From contig JAUFRC010000001.1 of assembly GCA_030410095.1 (NCBI GenBank), forward strand, positions 942,501 to 1,006,500: a DNA stretch of 64,000 bases. The letters are read 5' to 3'. Made by a program: the position numbers and the translations under genes. A model generated the notes under the pieces. That model was not told the origin of the DNA. It saw nothing but the letters and a program-made list of their open reading frames with translations, and did no database searches. This document shows positions 33,812-42,284 of this stretch, in pieces. Position 1 is the stretch's first letter. Each line of letters starts with the position of its first letter. This DNA comes from Paracoccus cavernae (GTDB lineage Bacteria; Pseudomonadota; Alphaproteobacteria; Rhodobacterales; Rhodobacteraceae).

Positions 33812-35581
33812 TTAGGTCAGAAGCGCTTTTACCTCGCTCCTGCGATAGATGCGTTGGCATCCAAGGACTGGGGCGATGCCTTGTTCGCGCAGTTGATGAT
33901 CCAGCTGGTTCCAACCGACTGTTGCAGCTAAGGCAAGTTCGCGAAAGCTCATGAAATTCGCATGGAAAGATGCGACCTGCTCTGGGCTCAGCGTAATCCT
34001 ATCCTTGCGTCCTATGTCTCGCTGCATAATCCTAGCGGGCGAATGGCCCTTTCTGAAAAAGCTCAGCATTTCGCTGAAAGCCAGACCAAGGGACTGCGCA
34101 AACACCTCTGCCGTAATCGCCCTCCCATCCAAGCCAGCGATATCTACGAAAATCGAGGCAAATCCCGAATGCTTCAAATGCCGCGCAATCCGTGGAAACC
34201 GACCTTCCCTGATCCTCCTAACGATCTCGTCTGCACCGCAAGCAAGATGATCTGCAGCACGTTCGATTGACATCAAATCGGGCGTCAACCGTCCGATGGG
34301 ATGTGCACCAGTCAACAGCTCTTCGACAATTGCCTGTCCTGCGAGGGCACTCCATCCCGAGCCATCACCACTGCGGGCACGCTCAAGTAGACCACCATCC
34401 CGCAAAGAAGCAAATAGCTCGGGAGAAATGTGGAGCGCTGCACAGAATTGGCTGTCGGATACTTTCAGATTAAGTGCTATTTGAATCCGAGCGGCGGCCT
34501 CACGATCGAAGGTCACCCAATCGTCCGGCTTCAACTTGGAAATCTGTGGTTGTGCATCTGCGGCCGCCAAGCTTTGCTGAACCTTGTCGACATCCGCATT
34601 AAACAGGCGTGCTACGGCTCCAACCGAAACCAAGCGGCGGGACAATACCGGCTCGCCCAAAATCTCATCTCCGGGAGCGAGCGGCCAAGTTTGACGGATA
34701 TGGTCGCGCAGAAGTTGTCGGAAAGGCCTGAGCTCGGACGACGGTGCACGTTCCGCCAGTAGCAGATAGAGCGGCCCAAAGATCTGCCGCTGTCCCGCAG
34801 TCGGCGAAAAACGCTCCTGATGGTCTGACAGAAAGTGTCGAATGGCATCCTGCCCTTGTCGCGCCAGTTCATATCCATGATCGGCGTGCTGGAGCACATT
34901 CTTGATTGTCGCATGTGTTGGCGTCTTTCCCGAACTGGCAATCAGACCGCCCAATGCATCGAAAAAGGCCGCAGTCGCTTGAAAGTCGAACCGATCGAAC
35001 CAATGCTCCGGCTGCTTGTCGGCAGAAAGCCGGCGCCAAACCCAGCGATCGTAATCCGTTGTCGTCGCGCTTTGCGACATCCATGGAAAATGCTGGTTGT
35101 CATTGAAAAGCTCCTCCAGCCGACAGCTACTGTCATGCCGGTGGGCACGGTCGGGGGATCTCCAAAGGAACCCAATGGGCTGATCGTGTATCGGACAGCT
35201 CCGCACAAGTTCGAGCATCCATGTGCCGCGAATGATCCCATGACCTGCGCCACTCGATACGTCCTCAAGCAAGCAGTGCGAGCAGCCTCGAATCGATGAA
35301 CTCCGAAACGCCTCACCCGAGAACTCTTGGCCAAAGAACCGCCACCTTCCCCGCGTGACCTCATGTGGCGTTGCCTGCCGCAATGCGCCCAAATCGGCAC
35401 CTGATATCTCCGCGAGGCGCATCAAAGCTCGATCGTCTCCCGCCAACAATCCCAAAAGGGAAATCCCCATATCCGACAAGAATTCGCGGAAACTCACGGC
35501 GTTTCGCTTGGCAAGGCGGGACGCGAAGGAGAATGCAACCTCTCCGCAGACATACGGCACTGTTAGAGGAAGTATTGACAT
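33812..35581 (-). CDS. TniQ-family protein, solitary
   Basis: 589 residues and intact. TniQ signatures are the zinc-site pair (CSHCL near residue 98 and SCPIHDQ near 130), IIRGTWMLELV between them, and a long helical C-terminal half with repeated helix-turn-helix-like segments (VEQAADHLACGADEIVRRI type). TniQ proteins are target-site adaptors in Tn5053/Tn7-like transposition. No tniA/tnsB transposase, ATPase or resolvase lies nearby, so it is not part of a complete transposon here. GC content is lower than in the flanking operons, suggesting transfer. Function unknown. Confidence 0.8.
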   Translation of the reverse strand: MSILPLTVPYVCGEVAFSFASRLAKRNAVSFREFLSDMGISLLGLLAGDDRALMRLAEISGADLGALRQATPHEVTRGRWRFFGQEFSGEAFRSSSIRGCSHCLLEDVSSGAGHGIIRGTWMLELVRSCPIHDQPIGFLWRSPDRAHRHDSSCRLEELFNDNQHFPWMSQSATTTDYDRWVWRRLSADKQPEHWFDRFDFQATAAFFDALGGLIASSGKTPTHATIKNVLQHADHGYELARQGQDAIRHFLSDHQERFSPTAGQRQIFGPLYLLLAERAPSSELRPFRQLLRDHIRQTWPLAPGDEILGEPVLSRRLVSVGAVARLFNADVDKVQQSLAAADAQPQISKLKPDDWVTFDREAAARIQIALNLKVSDSQFCAALHISPELFASLRDGGLLERARSGDGSGWSALAGQAIVEELLTGAHPIGRLTPDLMSIERAADHLACGADEIVRRIREGRFPRIARHLKHSGFASIFVDIAGLDGRAITAEVFAQSLGLAFSEMLSFFRKGHSPARIMQRDIGRKDRITLSPEQVASFHANFMSFRELALAATVGWNQLDHQLREQGIAPVLGCQRIYRRSEVKALLT

Positions 35582-35689
35582 GACGATTGCGGCCTTCGAT
35601 TTTCAACTGTCTCGCCCGCCTAGTCGCCCATTGATTGAACAAGGGCAACAAGAGTTCACCTAGAGATAGGGACTGCTTCGCGATGTCCA

Positions 35690-36120
35690 TTAGACCACCG
35701 CCTTGCGCTGCAGGATCGCTGGCGGGAGGAGATCACCGTCCATCACGGCTTCGGTGAGGATGTTGAACGCCCTGCAGATGGCAGCATGCCGATCCGCAGG
35801 GCTCATATCGCGCAATTGTGGGAACGCTGCGCGCACCAAAGTTCGACCCAGAAGATCGCAAATTTCTGTTGCCGCCTGAAAATCGAATTGATCCAGCCAA
35901 TGAGATCCCTGAAGTCCTTGAAGCCGCTGGGTGAGCCACAAATCGTAAGCGGCAGGCGCCACGCGTTCGGTGCTGTCGCAATTCGGAATTTGTTCCAGTT
36001 CAGCAAATCGTGGCACCGGGTCAAACGCTGGCGCGGATCCGGGGTTGACCACAGCGTCACGAGCCAGGATCTGTGCTCGGGGCAAAGAAAGCACAATTCA
36101 TATAGCCATTCGATGCGCAG
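35690..36120 (-). pseudogene. fragment of a second TniQ-family gene
   Basis: Minus-strand remnant whose pieces LRIEWLYELCFLCPEHRSWL and YDLWLTQRLQGLQGSHWLDQF align with the zinc half-site and the YDxW...WxDxFxFQA block of the TniQ gene just downstream. The N-terminal part is missing and the product ends about 140 residues in, at a TAA that overlaps an ATG (TAATG). A frame change near 36060 may be a sequence error. The missing ends show it is truncated regardless. Confidence 0.65.
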
Positions 36121-36263
36121 TGACGGCAGCGGCCCGTATTGCATCGACAGAACATGAAGCAAGCGCGACCTGTGAGCATTGCGGAGCACCTGGAAAGCTG
36201 AGGGACAATGGCCGGGCATATCTGGTGACACTTTGCGATGCGTGCTCTGCCAAATATCTATGA
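36117..36263 (+). pseudogene. C-terminal zinc-ribbon fragment of a hypothetical protein
   Basis: Reads ...TCEHCGAPGKLRDNGRAY...LCDACSAKYL then stop. A CxxC/CxxC ribbon of this kind ends a common family of Rhodobacterales hypothetical proteins. The upstream part is absent: the frame runs back into the antisense TniQ fragment. I read it as a 3' remnant cut by rearrangement. Confidence 0.5.
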
Positions 36264-36412
36264 CGCGCTCGCGAGTGCGATCAATTCGGTAAAGAAGGCT
36301 TTGAATACCCTACGAAATAGGCCCGCAAACAATTGGGCCGGACGCTGGTCGAAGTCCGTATGACGAATACGAGATAAGCCGCAATCGTCCCAGTCAACAG
36401 ATAGGATCAGCC

Positions 36413-36619
36413 ATGACAGCGGATGACAACGCCGAGGAAAGCCTGCGCTTGGTCGAGGAGCATCTGACCAAAGCCATCAGGGATCCGCTCAGAGCGGAGC
36501 TGGATAGCGCGCCAATCTTGGATCCATGGTGGTTTGTTGTGGACACAGATGGCTATACCCTGTTGATCGGAAAGGTTTCGGGCCACCCTATTCTTCGTGG
36601 CCCGCTCAAGCGTAGCTGA
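36413..36619 (+). CDS. small hypothetical protein, possibly DUF6634-like and degraded
   Basis: 68 residues starting MTADDNAEESL after ATAGGATC. The block LDSAPILDPWWFVV and VSGHPIL resembles short DUF6634-type proteins as I remember them, whose C-terminus is longer. Related-looking coding sequence continues in other frames to about 36770, suggesting the gene is broken. Function unknown. 36264-36412 and 36620-36819 hold no other supported gene. Confidence 0.4.
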   Translation: MTADDNAEESLRLVEEHLTKAIRDPLRAELDSAPILDPWWFVVDTDGYTLLIGKVSGHPILRGPLKRS

Positions 36620-36819
36620 GGCGGCAAGCGTAACGCCGTAGGCGGTGGTCACAGAGACCACTCTGGGAAAAACGACGGTGGCTGAGGCCTGCCGGAGCTT
36701 TGCTCTGTCTTCGCCCGAGATCGCGAGTTGGGTTGATGATACCCGCCGAGCCATGGCGAGCGCTCTACTGACGGAATCCGAATGTCGCCGGCAGAACTCT
36801 GCGCATGGGTCCTACATTC

Positions 36820-37521
36820 CTATTTCAGCGTCCTGCCATAAGTTGAGGCGAGTGCTTGGACGACCCTGTCCGCCATTCCGGCGCAGCGCTGACCATCGAA
36901 GGGAAAGACGGCGTCGAAGCCTCCACGAAGGTGCGCTTCAAGGTGCCGCCGGAGCTGATAGCGCGCCCGGAACAACCGCGTTCGCACGGTGATCGGGTTG
37001 ATTTGCAGATCGGTTGCGATGGCGCGCGTGCTCAAGCCTTCTACCTCATGCAGGATAAACGGAAGCCGCAGATCGGCAGGGAGTGATGCAATGGCATCCT
37101 CCAGAAGGGCGCGTATCTGTCGGCGCCCCAACGCCGTTTCCGCAGTCTCGGTGCCGGGAAAGATCAGGATGTCATTCTTGTCGGAAGAGGCTTCATTCAC
37201 GGTGTCATAGACCTTGTCTGGGCGGGGTCGCCGGAGTTGCATCCGCGCCGCATTAATGGTGATGCGCGTGATCCATGTCGCAAAGCTGGCCTCGCCGCGA
37301 AAGCTATCTAGGCGAGAAAAGGCCAGCAGATAAGCTTCCTGCACCACCTCTTCGGCCTCGGCATCCGAAGGCATGATTCCGCGCGCCACCCGAAACAGCC
37401 GAGGGTTCATGCGGCGGATCAGCTCGCGGATCGCCGTCTCGTCCTGATGGCGCGCCGCAGTCACCAGTTCCCAATCCGACACAGGGGCCGATACATTCGC
37501 GCGGGCATTCCGTTGGCTCAT
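36820..37521 (-). CDS. ECF-type RNA polymerase sigma factor
   Basis: 233 residues and intact. Region 2 (ELIRRMNPRLFRVARGI, AEEVVQEAYLLAF, FRGEASFATWITRITINAAR) and region 4 (LPADLRLPFILHEVEGLSTRAIA with HTH residues TDLQINPITVRTRLFRAR). No anti-sigma gene is adjacent; instead it is the third gene of an operon with an exported protein and a Tat cupredoxin (ATGA overlap with the latter). Control may run through those products. An ECF-like -35 element sits upstream of the operon. Confidence 0.88.
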   Translation of the reverse strand: MSQRNARANVSAPVSDWELVTAARHQDETAIRELIRRMNPRLFRVARGIMPSDAEAEEVVQEAYLLAFSRLDSFRGEASFATWITRITINAARMQLRRPRPDKVYDTVNEASSDKNDILIFPGTETAETALGRRQIRALLEDAIASLPADLRLPFILHEVEGLSTRAIATDLQINPITVRTRLFRARYQLRRHLEAHLRGGFDAVFPFDGQRCAGMADRVVQALASTYGRTLK

Positions 37522-38035
37522 ATCCCCTTCGCCTCGATCCGACCCGCATTGAGGATCACCTCAACCGAGGGGAAGGCAGCCAGCACCTCGGGCATCAGGT
37601 CTCCGCTCTCCGGGGACGGTCCCTGCCAGCCGGCGTCACCCGGATGACCGACAATGATCCTGCCGACCATCCCCGCCATTTCATGCGGCTGACAGCAATA
37701 ATCGTAAACTCCGGGCACGGTCAGCGTGAGGGAAAAGCTTTGGCCGGGCAACAGAAAGTCGCTGTCCCAGGGCTTGGCCATTTCGGGAATCCTCAGGGGC
37801 CTGTCCAGAACTGAAGGATGATAGGCGGTGGCGGTGTGGCTGTTACCGGGATCGTCATTGACGAAGCGTAGTGGCGTTCCGGGCGCGATGGCCAATCCTT
37901 GCGGGGAAAACCAGACATGCTCGCCTCGTGCTGTGCCGCGCATGCTGATCACGACTTCGCCTCCGGCTGTGGCCATGGTTGCGAGGGCGGCAAGACCGCC
38001 CCGAAAGCCAGAACGTCACGACGCGAATAGTTCAT
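37518..38035 (-). CDS. Tat-exported cupredoxin (plastocyanin/azurin family)
   Basis: About 172 residues after adding one G to the run 37999-38002. The N-terminus then reads MNYSRRDVLAFGGGLAALA, a twin-arginine signal. The mature domain shows type-1 copper ligands: NSHTATAYHP (His) and YDYCCQPHEMAGMVG (Cys, His, Met). It probably binds copper in the periplasm and transfers electrons or senses redox state. Start ATG overlaps the upstream gene (ATGA) and the stop overlaps the sigma gene (ATGA). Confidence 0.85.
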
Positions 38036-38435
38036 TTTGCCAGCCTGCTACGGGCGGTATCGTCATGAAATAAGACGACATGTGCATGGGGTTTCTCAAC
38101 ACCCGGATGACCCGCATTGTAATAGATATCGACGCTGCTGACCTCGGGCGCGCCCACCGCCAGCTTGTCGAAAGCCTTGCCCGCAACCAGATCGTCCAAC
38201 GGCACCATATAGACGGTGGCCGACAGCTTCCCTCATGGTCATAGGCTAGGAACGGGCCCGCAGGCAGGGTCGCGGGATCGATATAAAGCGTGCCCAGACC
38301 GGGGATGAAATCCGGCAAGGGCACAAGACTGCTGACCTTGGCAAAAGGGGCTGCCGGAGGAGCAGTCGTTTCCGCACTCCAAGCCATACCGGCGGCCAAA
38401 AGTGTCGTCACTGCAAAAAGAGTAGGTCCACGCAT
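38032..38435 (-). CDS. exported protein of unknown function in the ECF operon
   Basis: About 134 residues after repair of the C run 38230-38232. Sec signal peptide MRGPTLFAVTTLLAAGMAWSA. The mature part contains LPDFIPGLGTLYIDPATLP, ATVYMVPLDDLVAGKAF and a His-rich end (NAGHPGVEKPHAHVVLFHDD) that could bind metal. It resembles DUF5602/TTHB210-like proteins in layout, but I am not certain. First gene of the operon with the cupredoxin and sigma factor. Confidence 0.72.
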
Positions 38436-38487
38436 AGTATTCTCCTTTCAGATCGAGGCCGTTTTTCTTGGCCCATCACTGATTGGA

Positions 38488-38511
38488 TGCAGGGTAGCGC
38501 GAAATGTTCCC
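38488..38511 (-). promoter_or_regulatory. ECF-like promoter element upstream of the sigma/cupredoxin operon
   Basis: On the minus strand GGGAACA (38511-38505) matches the GGAAC core of many ECF -35 elements. A usable -10 would fall near 38488 (GCATCC), 50 bases before the first gene's ATG. It suggests autoregulation by the operon's own sigma factor; the -10 is weak, so this is tentative. Confidence 0.35.
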
Positions 38512-38531
38512 GTTGATTTTACTTTTGAGGC

Positions 38532-38921
38532 TTAGTCCGGATTTTCACCCTCTCGTTGGCGCAATCGGGTCAACTCGGTTCGCAGAACTTCAGCTTCGCT
38601 GTGATCGACATCCCGCGATGCCGTCAGAAGTGTCACGGGGCCCTTGCGACACCAGTCAAGGGCTGCTTCTACCGCAGCTTGGTTCTCCGCCAATTCGGCG
38701 AGGTAACGTCTTGTGAACTCGGGCCAAAGGGCTGCGTCATGATCATACCATTTCCGGAGCTCGGTCGAAGGTGCAAGATCACGCATCCATGCGCTGATCG
38801 GCAGATCGACCTTTGCGACGCCGCGCGGCCAGAGACGGTCCACTAACAGGTAAGCGCCATCCTCGGAACGGGGAGGCGGCAAATGGTAAACGCGTGCGAC
38901 AGTGATCGGAAATATCGTCAT
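38532..38921 (-). CDS. DUF488 (YeaO-like) family protein
   Basis: 129 residues from the ATG at 38921 (MTIFPITVARVYHLPPPRSEDG) after GGGGAAGG. Family blocks YLLVDRLWPRGVAK, WMRDLAPSTELRKWYDHD and VTLLTASRDVDHSEA are present. DUF488 proteins are small cytoplasmic proteins of uncertain biochemical role, often beside haem or stress genes. Here it lies between the sigma operon and hmp. Longer upstream starts give implausible Arg-rich leaders. Confidence 0.85.
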   Translation of the reverse strand: MTIFPITVARVYHLPPPRSEDGAYLLVDRLWPRGVAKVDLPISAWMRDLAPSTELRKWYDHDAALWPEFTRRYLAELAENQAAVEAALDWCRKGPVTLLTASRDVDHSEAEVLRTELTRLRQREGENPD

Positions 38922-39122
38922 GGCCTTCCCCTTCGATAAACGTAGCTCGCGCGAGGTAAAGGAACACACAAGCCAATGATCCTCCCAACTGAGGTGCGGT
39001 TCGTGAGACCGAAGCATACCAAGTCCGGCCGCGCTTCGGAAGCAAACGCGCTGGCCGCCCTCAGACGGCAGCCAGCGCAATCTGTTTTCAGCCACGAGAG
39101 CGGCAGACTGCCGCGCCCTACC

Positions 39123-40330
39123 TCAGGCTGCCAGCATCTCGTCGGCTGGGCCGAAGAATTCGTAGTGAATCCGATCGGACGGCACGCCCGCCAAGGACAA
39201 GGCCGCGACCGCTGCGCGCAAGAAGGGGCGTGGACCGCAGATGTAATAGTCCGACATCGCCGGCGAGCTATTCGCGAGCAGCCATTCGTCGGTGATCAGC
39301 CCAGACAAATCGTAGTCTTGCCCCGCGACCTCACCCGCCAGAGGCGTCTGATGGAAATCCGTAATCCGGACCGTCTCTGCCCGCGCGGCAAGCTGGCGGA
39401 CGTGGTTGCGCATGGCATGGGTGTTGCGGTCATGCGTGCCGTGGATGTAATGAACCGGCTGGTTCGTGCCCTGCTCGACTAGCCACTCCAGCATCGCGAC
39501 CATCGGCGTCAATCCGACGCCCCCGGAAAGCAGAACAACAGGTCTCTCGGGCAAGCGATCCAGATGGAATTCGCCGGCAGGCGCAGCAACCTTCAGAACG
39601 GTGCCCACGGGCTGGGCATGAAGCCAACGCGAAGCAAGGCCGAGAGGCTCGGCCTTGACCGAGATGCGATAACTCTCGCCGTTGGGCGCCGACGAGATCG
39701 AATAGTTGCGCTTGGCCGGAGCCTCGCCGGGGATCTCGAACGAGAAGCTCAGATATTGGCCCGGCCGGTGCCGCATCACGGGGCCGCCATCGACGGGCTT
39801 CAGGATGAAAGAGGTGATCACGCTGCTTTCGGGAATGACCTCGGCAATGCGGAAATCGCGCCAGCCGTTCCAGCCGCCCGTCGCATCGACCTGCTCGGTA
39901 TAGATGCGCTTTTCGCGCGCGATCAGAATATCGGCCAAAAACCAATAGGCCTCCCCCAAGCGGTCAGCACGGCGGACGTGGCCGCCTCGCCCAGAACCTG
40001 TTTGATCGCCTCCAAGAGCGCCTCGGCGACATGGGGATAATGCTCGGGCAGGATTTGAAGGCCGACATGTTTTTGCGCGATACGCTCGACCGCCGGTGCA
40101 AGCGCGCCGAGGTTCTCGATATTCGCGGCATAGGCGAGGATCGCGCCCGTCAGTGCGCGCGGCTGCGCATCACTGACGCCATGATTGGATTGATTGAAAA
40201 GATCACGGATCTCGGGATTGCGGAACATGCGCGCATACATCTCGTGAACGATCGCAAGACCGTTTTCCTGCAGGGCAGGCACGGTCGCGGAGACAATCGC
40301 AATGGTTTCGGCGCTCAGATTCTTCGGCAT
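39123..40330 (-). CDS. hmp: flavohaemoprotein, nitric oxide dioxygenase
   Basis: Detoxifies NO to nitrate using O2 and NAD(P)H. N-terminal globin (MPKNLSAETIAIVSATVPAL, proximal His near QKHVGLQI), then FAD-binding (RPGQYLSFSFEI, KRNYSISSAP) and NAD domains (LLSGGVGLTPMVAMLEWL, YYICGPRPFL). About 403 residues. The frame break at CCCCC 39953-39957 is one lost base; repair gives LTAWGEAYWFLADIL. It is divergent from nsrR with a perfect NsrR-type operator between them. Confidence 0.95.
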
Positions 40331-40380
40331 CGGATGATTCCTTCGCTGCATCGCCGCGCAGCCTCGGCGCGAGCGACTCA

Positions 40381-40407
40381 AATAGATGTATAGTGAATAC
40401 ATCTATT
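40381..40407. promoter_or_regulatory. NsrR operator between hmp and nsrR
   Basis: Perfect 11-bp inverted repeat AATAGATGTAT (40381-40391) and ATACATCTATT (40397-40407) with a 5-base spacer. This matches the known NsrR consensus built on GATGTATTT-type half-sites. A second, weaker site with GATGTA and GATATATC lies at about 40420-40440, just before nsrR, suggesting autoregulation. Confidence 0.85.
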
Positions 40408-40455
40408 CGGCCTGAGCGAATGATGTAAAGTAGATATATCTTTCAGGAGCGCCCG

Positions 40456-40881
40456 ATGCGGCTGACGCAATACACCGATTACGCCCTGCGCGTGCTGCTT
40501 TACCTTGCAAAGCATCCCGACAGGCTGTGCTCGATCCAGGAGATCGCAACCGCTTACGACATCTCGAAGAACCATCTGATGAAGATCATCAACGACCTCG
40601 TGCATGCAAATTATCTGGTCAGCGTGCGGGGGCGGAATGGCGGGATACGTTTGGCGCGCCCGCCCGAGGAAATCAACGTGGGCGCTCTAATCCGGCACAC
40701 GGAGAACGACTTCGACCTCGTCGGTTGCGGTCGCTGCATCATTGCGCCGGCCTGTGGCATGACCTCGGTTCTCGACGAGGCCGTCGCTGCCTTCCTCGCG
40801 GTGCTCGAACGCTATAGTCTGGCAGATGCGCTGGCCCGCAAGGGAGATTTCCTGCCGCTGCTCAAAGTGGTCGGACCTTGA
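40456..40881 (+). CDS. nsrR: nitric-oxide-sensing Rrf2 repressor NsrR
   Basis: 141 residues. Rrf2 winged helix (MRLTQYTDYALRVLLYLA, IATAYDISKNHLMKIINDL, VSVRGRNGGIRLA) and three Cys in VGCGRCIIAPACGM that would ligate the NO-sensitive FeS cluster. Divergent position to hmp and the operator between them support the name over the sister IscR. Intact, with a GGAGCGC ribosome site. Confidence 0.93.
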   Translation: MRLTQYTDYALRVLLYLAKHPDRLCSIQEIATAYDISKNHLMKIINDLVHANYLVSVRGRNGGIRLARPPEEINVGALIRHTENDFDLVGCGRCIIAPACGMTSVLDEAVAAFLAVLERYSLADALARKGDFLPLLKVVGP

Positions 40882-41105
40882 AAAGGCGGGGTGAAGGGCT
40901 CCGAGAGCGCCGCTTACAGGTCGGCCTGAAACAAGGCGAGCTCGACTGCTATGCGGGTTTTGATCAAGTAAACCTGTCGAAAACCGAACGAGGTGAGGCC
41001 GAGGCCACGAGCGAAACCTATCTGCAGCTGTGTCAGAACTGGGCATCGATCTTTGCGCCGCTGTCCGGTCGAGAATCTTTGCTCTCTCTTATGAAGCGGC
41101 ATTGA
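40878..41105 (+). CDS. small XRE-type helix-turn-helix protein
   Basis: 75 residues read from a TTG that overlaps the nsrR stop (TTGA). LRERRLQVGLKQGELDCYAG then VNLSKTERGE is an XRE helix-turn-helix, though the recognition helix is degenerate. The coupling to nsrR suggests cotranscription. The unusual start lowers confidence; it could be a remnant of a longer regulator. Confidence 0.5.
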   Translation: MKRRGEGLRERRLQVGLKQGELDCYAGFDQVNLSKTERGEAEATSETYLQLCQNWASIFAPLSGRESLLSLMKRH

Positions 41106-41225
41106 GAGGCTCATTCCGATCCGAACCGGCAACAGTCATGAGATCAGCCTCGAAGGCCTGACACACGAGGTGTTCACTCCCTCAGTCAGCGCGTCGAGAC
41201 CGATGACACACGAGTGACCTGCGCC

Positions 41226-42096
41226 TCACGCGAAGTCGCTAAGAGTATAGCCCTGAATGTATAAAAGCGCAGTCAAATCACCATGATTGATGCGGATGTC
41301 GCATTGCGCGGCAACTGCCGGTTTGGCGTGTAGCGCCACACCTGATCCGGCGAGTGCCAGCATTCCCAGATCATTCGCGCCATCTCCGACCGCCATGACC
41401 TCCTCGGCCGTCAAGCCCAGTCGCGAAGACAAGTCGTGAAACGCGCAAACCTTCGCCTCGCCGCCGCGTATCGGATCCGCTGGCACACCTGTCAGCCGAC
41501 CGTTCTCGCTCAAGAGCTCGTTGGCGCGATGTTCATTAAAGCCCAGAGCTTCGGCGACATAGCCGCTGAAGGCTGTGAAGCCACTCGAGACAAGCGCCGC
41601 ATAGCCCCATTTATCCGCATCGTTTTCAATAATGCCTGAGCGCCGGGCATAAAACTGATGCGCTCATCGATGACTTTTTGAATGGTTCCGACCGGCAGAC
41701 CGCGGAGCAAGGCGATGCGTTGGGTCAGAGCGCTAGCGAAATTCAGCTCGCCATTCATCGCGCGCGTCGTAATCTCGGACACTTTTGCCCCGACCCCGGC
41801 AAAATCGGCCAGTTCGTCAATGCATTCCTGCTGGATCATGGTGGAATCCATATCGGCCAGCAGCAGTTTCTTTTGCGGCCCGAGGCCTTTTGAACCACCA
41901 GGTCGGTGCTCTCGGATTGTAACTCATCCCAACGGGCCCAACGGTCTGCCGGCATCGATGCAAGATCGAACTCCACGGCAACATCGGGGGCAAGCCAGCG
42001 GATCTCGCTGCCTTCCCACTGCGTGCGCAAACGCTCTACGCTGGTTTCGGTCAGGTTGGCGCGCGTGGGATCAACGAGCAATGTGGCCGTGAACAT
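41226..42096 (-). CDS. serB: phosphoserine phosphatase
   Basis: Last step of serine synthesis. HAD-family motifs: LLLADMDSTMIQQECIDELA (nucleophile Asp), ALVSSGFTAFSGYVAE (motif II) and VMAVGDGANDLGMLALAG (motif III), after an N-terminal ACT-like region. About 290 residues. Two single-base losses, CC 41886-41887 and CCCC 41605-41608, split it; repair restores VVQKGLGPQKKLLLADMD and NGGYAALVSSGF. It stands alone. Confidence 0.93.
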
Positions 42097-42223
42097 GAAG
42101 TCTTCCTGAAATTGCGTTATTTAGGTGCCGCGCAGCGGAAATTGCGCCGGATCGCGGCAATCGTGACCGGACGGTCCCTGATCGGGGGCCACGGTGAATC
42201 TCCCGAGCCTGACGAAGATGAAG

Positions 42224-42250
42224 TCCCCGATCGGCAAGGCCGGTCGGGGA
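42224..42250 (-). terminator. hairpin downstream of the transporter/phosphoesterase operon
   Basis: TCCCCGATCGGC (42224-42235) pairs with GCCGGTCGGGGA (42239-42250), one G-U pair, 35 bases after the phosphoesterase stop. The minus-strand tail is only moderately T-rich, so it may act as a weak terminator. The rest of 42097-42284 has no gene. Confidence 0.5.
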
Positions 42251-42284
42251 CAGTCAGAGGCTCTCCAACCTCAACCTTGCTTTG

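Noticed and set aside
33812..36263. A complete Tn7-like or CRISPR-associated transposon
   Set aside because: No transposase, AAA ATPase, Cas gene, spacer array or terminal repeats were found around the TniQ genes.
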